A stretch of 64,000 nucleotides of DNA, from the NCBI GenBank assembly GCA_019192545.1, contig JAHCMI010000015.1:1-64000 (forward strand). The letters are read 5' to 3'. Made by a program: the position numbers and the translations under genes. The first letter of the stretch is position 1. Every line of letters begins with the position of its first letter. This stretch comes from Rivularia sp. MS3. Its GTDB lineage: Bacteria > Cyanobacteriota > Cyanobacteriia > Cyanobacteriales > Nostocaceae. Shown in pieces: positions 54,351-63,483 of this stretch. Below the pieces are notes generated by a model. The model saw nothing but the letters and a program-made list of their open reading frames with translations, was not told where the DNA came from and searched no databases.

Positions 54351-54699
54351 AAGATTTCAGATTTACAATAGTAACGATCAAGAATGTTGTTTTATTCGAC
54401 AAAGTCTGACAAATTAGCTGGGTTTATAGTTAAGCATCCTTTTAGATGGTATGAATTGAGGCGCGCTATTACAAACTTTTTAACCATCCTATTTGATGTA
54501 ATTTAATAATTCAGAGATTTTAATTTGTTTGAAACACAAAGCATTGTACCTGTCTTCGGAATCTCTCTACCCTTACTAAGAAGAGATTCCGAGAGTGAGG
54601 TTGTTAATGTATTGAGTTCCGCACAAATCCGGTAGCAGTATATTCGATTTAATTCAATCAAATAATTTTCATTGCCAACTACGTCAGAACTTCCCTGTC

Positions 54700-56175
54700 C
54701 TAAGCTATCAGATTATGAAAACTATAATCTCCATCAGCAAAGGAATATTGCTCAAACTCGCTGGTTCTCATGACAGTGCCGCCTAGCTCAAATACAGTAA
54801 AATCATTGTCAATCTGTATATTAAAATCGCTTTTATTATAAGAACCAAGGCTTAATGTATCGAAATCTTCGCCACCATATATTGTAGCTTGACCAAAACC
54901 TTCAACATAGTCGTTTCCATAACCCATTTTGATATTAACCCCACCTCCAAAACTAGAAGCTTTGAGTGTATCGGCACCATATCCAGTGCGAATATCGCCG
55001 CCATAAATACCGTAAGCCTCGCTTCCAGTAGCGTAAGCTTCTAGCGTATCGGCACCATATCCAGTGCGAATATCGCCGCCATAAATACCGTAAGCTTTGC
55101 TTCCAGTAACGTAAACTTTGAGTGTATCGGCACCATACCCAGTGCGAATATCGCCGCCATAAATACCGTAAGCTTCGCTTGCGGCAGCACGAGCTTCTAT
55201 CTTATCGGTTCCATATCCAGTCTTAATATTGCCGTGTCTATTGTAAATAGCAATAGCTCGATCGGAAGCATTAGCAGTAGCCTCAACTATATCTGCTCCA
55301 TAGCCAGTATTAATATGCCCATACTTATTATCAATAGCGATGGCAATGTCCTGTGTTTGAGCAATAGCTTCGACAACTGTTAAAGCTAAAGCTTGATTAT
55401 CAGGAGGAGCTACAGCGACAGCAGATACTTGTGCTTGTGCATAGGTAGCAGAATAAGAAGTTGCTGTAGCAGTAATATTATCTGCCCCCGAACCTGTTGC
55501 AATTTCACCATATCTGTTATTAATACCTGTAGCTAAGACTTTAGCTTGCGCTAAACTTGTAGCAAATCCTCCAGCAACGGCTTTGAGACTTTCAGACATT
55601 GGAGTTTGAGCAATAGTACTGACGATAGCCGTAACATCTATAGTAGCTGTAGCAACCGCTGCAACCGAAGCCGTTGCTTCTCCAATAACAGTATCGCTAC
55701 CCAAACCTGTAGAAATTTTCCCAGAGTTTTTAATCCCATTGGCAACAGCAGCGATTTCCACAGAGGCAATACTATTAGCGATCGCAGTAGCATCTACGGT
55801 ATTAGCAATGGCTATTGCTTCAGATACTGTCTGCGCAATGGCAGCAATTTGTGCATTTGCAGTACCGCTTACGATATCGCGACCTCTGTTTGTATAGATG
55901 TTGCCTTCATTAATAATTCCATCAATATTCAGCTTCGATTTAGTCGTAAACTCGACAGAGTTAGCGGGATTGCTTCCTTGACCGATAGCTTCGGCTGCAA
56001 CTTCAACAGAAACTCCTAAATTAAAACTGATAGATGAACTACCGACAATTTGGTCTTTGCCTTTTAACGTTTTCACAGTAGACCATGCCGGATTGAAGAT
56101 TGTTTTACCAGGATTGACTACATCACTTCTACGGGTAAAAACATGTTCGTTTAAGTAAAAATATTTGTTATTCAT
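54700..56175 (-). CDS. Large Gly/Asp/Ala repeat protein (beta-repeat, RTX-like)
   Basis: 491 residues with no known domain. A motif G-x-I-x-T-G-x-G-x-D-x-(I/V/L)-x-A-x-A occurs at least eight times (GNIYTNRGRDIVSGTA, GKISTGLGSDTVIGEA, GEIATGSGADNITATA, GDIRTGYGADTL), separated by Ala-rich spacers of varying length. It looks like a degenerate RTX-type beta-roll or beta-helix; calcium binding is possible. The three C-proximal repeats are near-identical tandem 78-bp units. No signal peptide and no double-glycine leader at the start, so type I secretion by an uncleaved C-terminal signal is the best guess. It ends with a non-repetitive domain (FELGGTVMRTSEFEQYSF). Confidence 0.72.
   Translation of the reverse strand: MNNKYFYLNEHVFTRRSDVVNPGKTIFNPAWSTVKTLKGKDQIVGSSSISFNLGVSVEVAAEAIGQGSNPANSVEFTTKSKLNIDGIINEGNIYTNRGRDIVSGTANAQIAAIAQTVSEAIAIANTVDATAIANSIASVEIAAVANGIKNSGKISTGLGSDTVIGEATASVAAVATATIDVTAIVSTIAQTPMSESLKAVAGGFATSLAQAKVLATGINNRYGEIATGSGADNITATATSYSATYAQAQVSAVAVAPPDNQALALTVVEAIAQTQDIAIAIDNKYGHINTGYGADIVEATANASDRAIAIYNRHGNIKTGYGTDKIEARAAASEAYGIYGGDIRTGYGADTLKVYVTGSKAYGIYGGDIRTGYGADTLEAYATGSEAYGIYGGDIRTGYGADTLKASSFGGGVNIKMGYGNDYVEGFGQATIYGGEDFDTLSLGSYNKSDFNIQIDNDFTVFELGGTVMRTSEFEQYSFADGDYSFHNLIA
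54990..55185. repeat. Tandem 78-bp coding repeat
   Basis: Within the 491-residue protein gene, a 78-bp unit (26 codons, AYGIYGGDIRTGYGADTL plus eight more residues) occurs in tandem; equivalent words start at 55003, 55081 and 55159. The copies are nearly identical, so the array expanded recently and can change length by slippage or recombination. Confidence 0.85.
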
Positions 56176-56814
56176 AGTAAATTATCTAATTCAATCAATA
56201 GGAAAATAATAAAACTGCAACAACGTTATCTAATGTACGCTTGTATAAGCCCTAGCTATGTAATCTATTGAAAATATTTTGCCTTTCTACAAAATTTTTG
56301 TTTATATGCGTATAACGCAATTATCAATGTATAAAAAATCGAAGAATAACTATCTATATAGAGGTAAAGTGATTTAATTTGGTCTGCCTATGGCTCTTAA
56401 ATATATGTTATGCCTAATTCTTAACTGATAGTTTAAAATATTAGTAAAAACAAGTATTTTTACTGTATAGTTACATTTACCTTTCTTAAATTATTTTCGA
56501 CGTAATTCTACAGGATATATTTCAGTTTCGTAGAATCTTGTAACATAATTTTATGATATTTTCATGTATAAATATTCTGCAAATTGTTGTCAGCATCAGG
56601 ACATAGGACTGTAAAGATTAATCAAATATTTCAAGTATCGAAATTTTTTCAGCCTTTTCACAGCACGGGCAACTTATAATGCTGTCTTCTTTAATTGAAT
56701 GACGGTAAAGCAGTTAAGTTCCTGGCTTTTTATTACACTCAACTAAAAATAGCTATAGATAAATCATATTCTGATAATACGAAATCTATACTCCTACTGC
56801 TTCAATAAGCCTAA

Positions 56815-56920
56815 ATGCCGGGAGAGTGGGGGAAGAAAATGTTTTTTATATTTACTATATGCCCATCAGAACTAATGGGACAGACCAGTAGTGGTCTGCC
56901 GCATTAGTTTTAATGGGTTT
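56815..56920 (-). repeat. Dispersed intergenic repeat, copy B (inverted)
   Basis: On the minus strand this reads cagaccactactgg, cccattagttctgatgggc, atatagtaaatataaaaaa, ttttcttcccccactctccc in the same order as 28-132. Several substitutions separate the copies. A shorter relative follows at 56975-57035. Confidence 0.65.
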
Positions 56921-57288
56921 ATTTTTACTTAAAATAGTTTTCTCCCCTGCTCCCTCTGCTCCCCTCCGCTCCCCCTGCTTGTCCTAACCCAGAGTTTTTT
57001 TAATAGGACAGACCATTTCATTACTCCTCAGTCGGAGGTTGACGGTTCAGTATATAAGTAAGGCATTAAGTTGTAAATAAAATATCTGAGTTCGATATGC
57101 CCAGTTTTGGTAAAGCTGCATACCGCACTCAGTTATTTGACAATAGTTTTGCTTTCAGATAAGATAACCAAATCTGGTAATACATGACCATATAGCCGTA
57201 TCTTTTTGCAGTGTTTATCCTTGTTGGCAATTTTTTATTTGCACCCAGTGGAAAAGGTATATCAAGGATAAAGAGAAGGTAATATTTG

Positions 57289-57405
57289 ATGTATGTAGCT
57301 TCTCTTATTGCATTATTGAGAATAAGTTACGGAGATTGGACGTTTTTCCCAGAAGTTACTAATTTGTTTTTGGAATTTAATTCCGGACAGCTATTTATTT
57401 AGCTG
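57289..57405 (+). CDS. Possible 38-residue peptide
   Basis: ATG at 57289 follows AGAAGG at a good distance. The peptide MYVASLIALLRISYGDW ... FLEFNSGQLFI is partly hydrophobic. A hairpin GGACAGCT-ATTTATTT-AGCTGTCC and ATTTTT directly overlap its end, as expected for a short terminated transcript. No family known; could be chance. Confidence 0.22.
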
Positions 57406-57414
57406 TCCATTTTT
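57385..57414 (+). terminator. Intrinsic terminator, plus strand
   Basis: Stem GGACAGCT (57385-57392) / AGCTGTCC (57401-57408), then ATTTTT. No annotated plus-strand gene precedes it, which hints at a small RNA or peptide transcript. Confidence 0.6.
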
Positions 57415-57515
57415 GGATTATAAATAATGCATAATTTATAATCAACTTTTCGGTACTTTATTAACAAGTGTATATAGTACTTTAATAACAAATAAATAGT
57501 AATCTTAAATTAAGA

Positions 57516-60014
57516 TTACGCTGAATTAGTTTCAGAAATATTTGCTAAACATTTAGTGACTTCTTCATATTCAGACTGGAATTCTAAAGCTTTTCTAAAG
57601 TAAATTTCAGCGTTTTTTAAATCTCCAGCTTTTTTACGAATTAGACCCAGCTTGTAGTTTAGTTTAGCGTAGTAAGTTTGTTTCTCTGAAGATAGTTTTG
57701 CAATCCGATGAAGGGCATTTCCTAGATTCGCATCTGCTTCAACACAGTTTGGCTGAATCTCTAAAGCTTTTTGATAGCATTTTAGGGCTTCCTCCCATTT
57801 ACCTTGTTGCTCTAAGGTATATCCTAAATTATTATGAATTGGGGCTGCATCCGAGCGTAAATTAATAGCTTTTTTGTAAGCTTCTTCAGCTGCATAGAAT
57901 TTCTTCTGAAGTTGATATAAATTACCCAAACTAAACCAAATTTTAACTGAATTCGGCTGTTCTTGAGCGGACAAACTGAGAAATTCCTCTGCTTGTTGCA
58001 ATTCGTTTTTTTGCTGTGCCAAGATACCCAACCCATATAAAGCTTCAGTATGCTTTGGCTGTATTGCTAAAACTTTTCTATAGGCTTGCTCTGAAGATTC
58101 TAATTGATTAGCTCTATGTTTTTGAATTGCTAAGCGTAAATTATCGGTAACATCATCTGCACTGGGTATTCTTGGTTTACCAACAACGTCTAACAAAAAT
58201 TCTTCCAAAGCTCGAACTGGTTTTAGGTCGTTATATAATTTATGCTTGTTTTGAGCAACTAGCTTTGAAAGGTATTGACGATATTGAACATCTTTCCCCA
58301 AATGTATGGCAATTTTTACATACTCTTCCTTATTAGATGCGATAGTTTCTTCAATATTCATCATCTTTAGGATTGCCATAGAATGCCTTGCTCGCATAAA
58401 TTCTCCTGGAAGAGTAACCACAGGAATATCATGAGCAATAGCTTCTAAGGTTGAATTACATCCAGACCAGCCAATACTATCAAGAAAAACATCTGCTATA
58501 GCAGCGGTGCCAGCAAATTTTCTGGCTTTCATGCGCTGTAAAAAGATGCAGTAATCTTCATAATCAAGAGTAAAATCTCCGAAAGCTTTTTTCAATCGCT
58601 GACGAAATACTTCGGTTACAGCTTCACCTTCATTTTGAATAAACACAAACTTACACTTATCTAAATCCCGAGCAATTTTAGGAAAAACATCATCATGCTG
58701 AGGTAAATATTTATACAATGACTGGCAGCACCAGAACATCACAGCATTATCTGTAATGCCAATATCTTGTTTAGTAACTTTTAAAGGTGAAATTTGTTGT
58801 GGGCGATAATAAATAGATAAGTTAGGTAATTTAACTAGCTTCTCGGTATAATTTTCTTGAGCATTTTCTGGTTCCATTAACTCACTGCTCAAGTAATAAT
58901 CAATAGTTGGCAAGCCGCTTGTATTCGGGTGTCCCCAGGAAGTCATTTGAATCGGGGCTAACTTCAAACATCCTAATTTTAACGTAGTCGGGTCCATACC
59001 AAACTCTGGAAAAATCAGCACGTGTAATTTGTCTTGCCCAATAATTTTAGTCCATCTTTCTATTGAATTCGGACCTTTTGTAAACTTATCAAATGCTTGT
59101 GCTGCTTTAACAGTTTCCTGATCATTTTTCAAAGTCGTATTGGTGTGGTAAGCAAATAATTCAAATTGACTTCGATCCAGGTTTTCTACCCAACCCTTCA
59201 TCGGAATTTTCCAAACAGAATGTCTGTGAAAACATGCTGAAACAAATCCGATACGAATTTTTTGATTTGATTGCAAATCTAGCAGAGAAATATTTTGAGA
59301 ATTTTGGGGATAGCGATGTGACATAATACGAACAATCATGTCCCCATAGATTTTTTGTAAATCTCGGTCATTCAAGCCTTGATAAGCTAGATAAAAGGGT
59401 TGCGATGCACCTACAGCATCAGCAGCCTTTTTCAGTTCTTGAGAAGCAGCTTGTTTATAGTTTTGAGCTAATTCTTTGAGATATCTCTGATAGTTATCTC
59501 GTTTTAATTGTATTTCTGTAAAAGTTCTATAAATAATTGGCAGTTGATGTATGCAAATAAAAAACTTGGCTCTAGCTAAATCAGGTTGAAAAATTAAAGC
59601 TTTTTGATAAGATTCAATTGCTGCTGATACATTTCCCTGCTTTTTGAGTAAATTGCCCAAATTGCAGTAAACTTCAATCAGGTCGGGTTTGATTGCTAAA
59701 GCTTTTTGGTAAGATTCGATAGCTGCTGATACCTTGCCCTGCTTTTTGAGTAAATTGCCCAAATTACAGTAAGCTTCGCCATATTCAGGCTTTAGTTTTA
59801 TGGCTTGTTGGTAAGATTCGATAGCTGCTGATACCTTGCCTCTTTTCTCCTGTGCTTCTGCCAAGCTAGCATGAACCTCGGCAAAGTTGGGATTTATTTC
59901 TAAGATTTGTTGGTAGTAATATATAGCTGCTTCAAATTGACCTGAATGATGTTTTTGTAGCGCGATTTTAATTAAATTCTTAATTTTAGAATCTATATTA
60001 TTTTTGCTATTCAT
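57516..60014 (-). CDS. TPR protein with O-GlcNAc-transferase-like (SPINDLY/GT41) domain
   Basis: 832 residues. N-terminal TPRs (about 10-150) with near-identical units (KVSAAIESYQQAIKLKPEYGEA, split at unit borders). A GT41 catalytic region spans about 245-620: RIGFVSACFHRHSVWK, ApIQMTSWGHPNTSGLPTIDY, MFWCCQSLYKYLPQHD, DVFLDSIGWSGCNSTLEAIA and VVTLPGEFMRARHSM. A second TPR block (about 640-820) matches the cassette in the two TPR-GT2 proteins nearby. The family transfers a sugar to Ser/Thr of proteins (GlcNAc or fucose). The acceptor may be the Ser/Thr-rich small proteins of this region; that is inference. Confidence 0.9.
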   Translation of the reverse strand: MNSKNNIDSKIKNLIKIALQKHHSGQFEAAIYYYQQILEINPNFAEVHASLAEAQEKRGKVSAAIESYQQAIKLKPEYGEAYCNLGNLLKKQGKVSAAIESYQKALAIKPDLIEVYCNLGNLLKKQGNVSAAIESYQKALIFQPDLARAKFFICIHQLPIIYRTFTEIQLKRDNYQRYLKELAQNYKQAASQELKKAADAVGASQPFYLAYQGLNDRDLQKIYGDMIVRIMSHRYPQNSQNISLLDLQSNQKIRIGFVSACFHRHSVWKIPMKGWVENLDRSQFELFAYHTNTTLKNDQETVKAAQAFDKFTKGPNSIERWTKIIGQDKLHVLIFPEFGMDPTTLKLGCLKLAPIQMTSWGHPNTSGLPTIDYYLSSELMEPENAQENYTEKLVKLPNLSIYYRPQQISPLKVTKQDIGITDNAVMFWCCQSLYKYLPQHDDVFPKIARDLDKCKFVFIQNEGEAVTEVFRQRLKKAFGDFTLDYEDYCIFLQRMKARKFAGTAAIADVFLDSIGWSGCNSTLEAIAHDIPVVTLPGEFMRARHSMAILKMMNIEETIASNKEEYVKIAIHLGKDVQYRQYLSKLVAQNKHKLYNDLKPVRALEEFLLDVVGKPRIPSADDVTDNLRLAIQKHRANQLESSEQAYRKVLAIQPKHTEALYGLGILAQQKNELQQAEEFLSLSAQEQPNSVKIWFSLGNLYQLQKKFYAAEEAYKKAINLRSDAAPIHNNLGYTLEQQGKWEEALKCYQKALEIQPNCVEADANLGNALHRIAKLSSEKQTYYAKLNYKLGLIRKKAGDLKNAEIYFRKALEFQSEYEEVTKCLANISETNSA

Positions 60015-60347
60015 TTTTATATTTTAATTTTAAATAAATACAGCACTTTGCAGCTAGATCGGGTACAAAGCTATATTCTGAAACTCTTGTGGGATGATTA
60101 TCCTTGGCTCTTCCAAATGTAATTAACGTAATTAACCAAAACTAAATATGCTGTATATCCCTACCATTTACTCCCTTCCCGGCAGAAGATTACCGTTTGG
60201 GGTTGAGTGAGAGAGTGAGAGAGGGAGGGAGAAATTTTCATAGGAAATGTTAGAGCGGAATGGGAGTAATTTTGTAATGGGAGCATCTTAATTGCGAGAT
60301 ACTCCCATAAATAGTTGTAGGGTACTGCCTGTGTTAATTTGCTTTAA
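60015..60347. other. Gap between OGT-like gene and RTX gene
   Basis: 333 bp, with a purine run (gagtgagagagtgagagagg, about 60205-60224). No gene. Promoter of the OGT-like gene expected at its left end. Confidence 0.45.
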
Positions 60348-62639
60348 TTAAGCAGATATAAAAGTACCGTTGCTAGCGATACTAGTATCAGTAAAGTTAG
60401 CCAATCTGGCAATGATTTCAAAGTTACCATTAGCTTGGGTTAAAATATACAAATCAGTTTGACTTCCTAGTGAATTAACAATTACACCACCAGATGTATT
60501 AACTTGAATTCGATCCACACCATTCTCAAAGTTGAAAATATCAGCCCTGTCAGATAAACCGAAGGTCGAACCACCACCGATGTAGAATGCACTGCTAGTA
60601 TCTCCCAGAACAAATACGTCTGTATTACCATCAGCTTCACCGTATAGTTGATCCAACTCCCCTGCTTGACTTCCAGCACCAACTAAAATATCGTTTCCAG
60701 CACCACCGACTAAAGTATCGTTACCGGCTCCACCGTTCAGATTATTATTTCCATTGCCACCAAAAATTACATCATTGAAGTCAGAACCAACAACGTTTTC
60801 AATATTAAGCAGCGTATCGTTACCACCAAAACCATCGATCGCAGCTTGAGCGGTTAAATTTACCTGGATACCGGAAGTATCGTTTTCATAGTTAACGGTG
60901 TCAGTACCGTCGTTCCCCTCAATAACGTCATTACCCGCGCCACCTGCAAGAGTGTCATCACCGGCTCCACCATCCAAGTTATTATCTTGAGCATCGCCAA
61001 TAATTAAGTCAGCAAAACCAGAACCAACTACATTTTCAATATTAAGTAGCGTATCGTTACCGCCAAAGCCATCTATAGCAGTTTGAGCGGCTAGATTTAC
61101 TTGAACTCCAGCAGTGTCGTTTTCATATCTTGCCGTATCAATACCGTTTCCTCCATCCAGGTTATCGTTACCAGCACCCCCATCAAGTATATCGTCGCCA
61201 TCAAGCCCGGCAAGAATGTCATTTCCTTCGCCTCCATCAAGGAAGTCATTTCCTTCAGTTCCTTGGAAATTGTCATCTCCACTGTTATCAATTGGTGGTG
61301 CAACCAAAGTACCGGGAGCAAGAGTACCGGTAAAACCTCGCAATTCAGCAATAATCTCAAAGCCACCGTTACGTGGAATCAAAAGAAACGTATTAGTTGT
61401 TCCTAAAGTATCAGCAATTACAGCTTCGGGATTTGTCACTTGAATTTTATCTATGCCATTCTCGAACAATTGAATAATAGCGCGATCGCCTTGACCGAAT
61501 ATATTATTTCCGATTACATCGCCAGTACCGCCAGCATACAAGAAAGCTTCTTCGTTACCAAGAATAAATAAATCTGAAACGCCGTCGAAAAAGGTTCCTC
61601 CTGAGTCGAGAACTCCACTACCGATTAAAATATCTCTTTCACCGGCTGTTGTACCCCCACCATCAAGAGTATCGCGACCTAAACCCCCACGAAGAATGTC
61701 ATTACCTCTACCTCCGAACAATTGATCGTTACCGTTGCTGTCCTTACTAATAAGAGCAGTGCTTCTGCTATCTCCTCCATCCAAGAGGTCATCGCCTTTA
61801 CCCCCATTAATAGTGTCGGAACCACCACCACCGTAGACAGTATCATTTTCGGAACCGGCGTTTATTTCGTCATTCCCATCGGGACCACCCAAAGCGTCTT
61901 GGTCGCCAATAATAAAATCTTCACCGCCACCACCAAGAAGAGTATCGTTGCCGCTTTCTCCGAGAATTGTGTCGTTGCCGGAGCCTCCGGTAATTTCATC
62001 TTCTCCAGTACCAGCGAAGATTAAATCGTTACCCGCACCTCCGATAACGGTATCATTATCAAGCCCCGCATCTACAACATCATCACCATCGTTAGCTAAA
62101 ATCAAATCATCACCGGCACCACCTATAAGAGTGTCACCGCCAATAAACTCAATAGTGGGAAATGTACCTGTAAAGACTATGTTACCTTCTTCGTCTTTAA
62201 TAATTTCTTCTCTAGTTGTACGAATGTTACTATTACTACCTCCAAGTAAAGTATCGTTACCATCACCACCATCGAGTCCATCTTCCCCGTCACCTCCATC
62301 TAGATAGTCATTACCGGCTCCTGCAATTATCTCGTCATCTCCAGCGTTACCAAAAAGCTGATCGTCTCCATCGCCGCCGTCAAGACTATCGTTACCTTCT
62401 TCCCCTTTGACAAAATCGTTTCCGTTTCCTCCTAATAGCTGGTCATTTCCTTCATTTCCGATTAGCTGATCGTTTCCATCTCCTCCCTCAAGGCTGTCAT
62501 CTCCCTCATCGCCTCGCATGTAGTCGTCGCCACCCAATCCGATTAAAGTATCATTACCGCTATAACCGAAAATTGTATCAACCGAATTTGTACCCTCAAG
62601 ATTATCGTCTCTTCTTCTTCTTCCTCTTACAAAAGCCAT
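60348..62639 (-). CDS. RTX calcium-binding repeat protein (hemolysin-type)
   Basis: 763 residues, largely GGxGxDxLx nonapeptides (for example GGDGNDQLIGNEGNDQLLGG, GGAGNDTLVGGAGNDILVG) that form calcium-binding beta-rolls in the extracellular space. Two non-repeat domains of about 100 residues (FLYAGGTGDVIGNN ... FEIIAELRGFTG, and its homologue at the C-terminus, FYIGGGSTFGLSDRAD ... FEIIARLANFTD) are typical of cyanobacterial RTX proteins. A duplicated 70-residue unit (VQVNLAAQTAIDGFGGNDTL / IQVNLTAQAAIDGFGGNDTL) lies between. No N-terminal signal peptide: type I secretion. A ribosome site GGAG precedes the ATG. Basic start FVRGRRRRDD is unusual. Confidence 0.9.
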   Translation of the reverse strand: MAFVRGRRRRDDNLEGTNSVDTIFGYSGNDTLIGLGGDDYMRGDEGDDSLEGGDGNDQLIGNEGNDQLLGGNGNDFVKGEEGNDSLDGGDGDDQLFGNAGDDEIIAGAGNDYLDGGDGEDGLDGGDGNDTLLGGSNSNIRTTREEIIKDEEGNIVFTGTFPTIEFIGGDTLIGGAGDDLILANDGDDVVDAGLDNDTVIGGAGNDLIFAGTGEDEITGGSGNDTILGESGNDTLLGGGGEDFIIGDQDALGGPDGNDEINAGSENDTVYGGGGSDTINGGKGDDLLDGGDSRSTALISKDSNGNDQLFGGRGNDILRGGLGRDTLDGGGTTAGERDILIGSGVLDSGGTFFDGVSDLFILGNEEAFLYAGGTGDVIGNNIFGQGDRAIIQLFENGIDKIQVTNPEAVIADTLGTTNTFLLIPRNGGFEIIAELRGFTGTLAPGTLVAPPIDNSGDDNFQGTEGNDFLDGGEGNDILAGLDGDDILDGGAGNDNLDGGNGIDTARYENDTAGVQVNLAAQTAIDGFGGNDTLLNIENVVGSGFADLIIGDAQDNNLDGGAGDDTLAGGAGNDVIEGNDGTDTVNYENDTSGIQVNLTAQAAIDGFGGNDTLLNIENVVGSDFNDVIFGGNGNNNLNGGAGNDTLVGGAGNDILVGAGSQAGELDQLYGEADGNTDVFVLGDTSSAFYIGGGSTFGLSDRADIFNFENGVDRIQVNTSGGVIVNSLGSQTDLYILTQANGNFEIIARLANFTDTSIASNGTFISA

Positions 62640-62813
62640 AAAATTTTCTCCGATAATTTCAAATATTAAAAATTTAATTGTTGTTTCTGACTGTAGAAAA
62701 ATTTTGTTTGCTACAAAAAACTGTTTATTGTGCTTTACAGCCCTTAGCTTATATAAATATCAATCTGAGTATTTGCGGTTTTATATGCCTCGCGATCTAG
62801 ATTTATTTAAATA

Positions 62814-62930
62814 GGACTTATGCGAGTGGTATATTTTCTTATTAGGTGTTGTGATGGGAGCCCTGTGGCAATTTGATTATTTTTGAAGGTAGTAATAACC
62901 TTTTTAGTGTTACGGACTAATAAGAAATTA
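62814..62930. mobile_element. Structured element related to the MITE-like pair
   Basis: Begins GGACTTATGCGAG, similar to the end of the 14211 element. A perfect inverted repeat TTTCTTATTAG (62835-62845) / CTAATAAGAAA (62917-62927) encloses TTTTTGAAGGTAGTAATAACC, which matches the loop word TTCTGAACGTAGTAATAAC of the 28874 element. Relationship to those two is likely but more diverged. Confidence 0.45.
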
Positions 62931-62960
62931 TGACAATTACGACTATTTATGTTAGATATA

Positions 62961-62993
62961 AAGCCTGCTCAATTATTATAATCAAGCAGGCTT
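62961..62993 (-). terminator. Intrinsic terminator of the precursor array
   Basis: Stem AAGCCTGCT / AGCAGGCTT (9 bp), followed on the minus strand by TATAT after a T-rich TTTA. 61 bp after the last precursor stop, so it closes the array transcript. Confidence 0.72.
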
Positions 62994-63053
62994 CATAGGC
63001 TTGGTTAAGATGAATAACCGTCTTTTAAAAAACGGCTATCCTATTCTTTGCTT

Positions 63054-63362
63054 TTATTTAACAGCAGCAGTCATTAAACCAGAGATTTCAGACAAACTAC
63101 CGGTAACAGTTACAGCAACGTCAGATTCAGCGAAGCTGTTGTTACCAATCGCAGTTACGTCAAACAATGCGGAAGCAAAGTTACCTGAGATGCTGACATC
63201 AGAATTCAAATCTACATCGATATCTTTGTTAACATCGATGTCAACGTCAGCATCGAAATCTAAGTCTAATTCAACATCTATGTTTACATCTTTGTTGATG
63301 TGAAATCCACCAAATACTTCTTCGTTGGTAGCTTCTAAGTAGTTGATATCGTTGATAATCAT
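63054..63362 (-). CDS. Asp-rich small protein with double-glycine leader (P5, copy 1)
   Basis: 102 residues. The leader MIINDINYLEATNEEVFGG ends in Gly-Gly at 18-19. The core opens with FHINKDVNIDVELDLDFDAD and continues as strict alternation of Asp with Val/Ile/Leu for about 35 residues, a pattern of an acidic beta-strand able to bind cations. The second half alternates small and hydrophobic residues (ASALFDVTAIGNNSFAESDV) and ends MTAAVK. No cysteine. A ribosome site (TGGAGAA) precedes the ATG. The last gene of the tandem array on this strand; a terminator follows. Expected cargo of the C39 ABC exporter at 43.4 kb. Confidence 0.78.
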   Translation of the reverse strand: MIINDINYLEATNEEVFGGFHINKDVNIDVELDLDFDADVDIDVNKDIDVDLNSDVSISGNFASALFDVTAIGNNSFAESDVAVTVTGSLSEISGLMTAAVK

Positions 63363-63483
63363 TTGCTTTTCTCCAGTAAATTAACTAATTGTTTTTGGAA
63401 ATTGGTTTGCGAGCAATTTATTTTTACTCGCATTTATTATTTTGCTGATAGCCGTTTTTAAACGGCTATCCTATTCTTTGCTT

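Larger units (their letters stand above)
56176..57515. other. Gap with inverted copy of dispersed repeat and possible plus-strand small transcript
   Basis: Contains the dispersed repeat at 56815-56920 and a relative (taataggacagacca) at 57010-57026. A 38-codon plus-strand frame (57289-57405) is followed by a hairpin with a T run at 57385-57414. The rest is AT-rich with nothing recognised. Confidence 0.5.
62640..63053. other. Gap before the tandem precursor array
   Basis: Contains the structured element at 62814-62930 and a terminator at 62961. No gene supported; the 100-codon plus-strand frame over 63001-63303 is antisense to the precursor gene. Confidence 0.45.

Noticed and set aside
61114-61443. 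Long frames antisense to the RTX gene
   Set aside because: They are shadows created by the GGxGxD codon periodicity (Ser/Pro-rich translations).
63001-63303. 100-codon plus-strand frame over the P5 gene
   Set aside because: Antisense to the array gene, which has a ribosome site, a leader and exact duplication in its favour.
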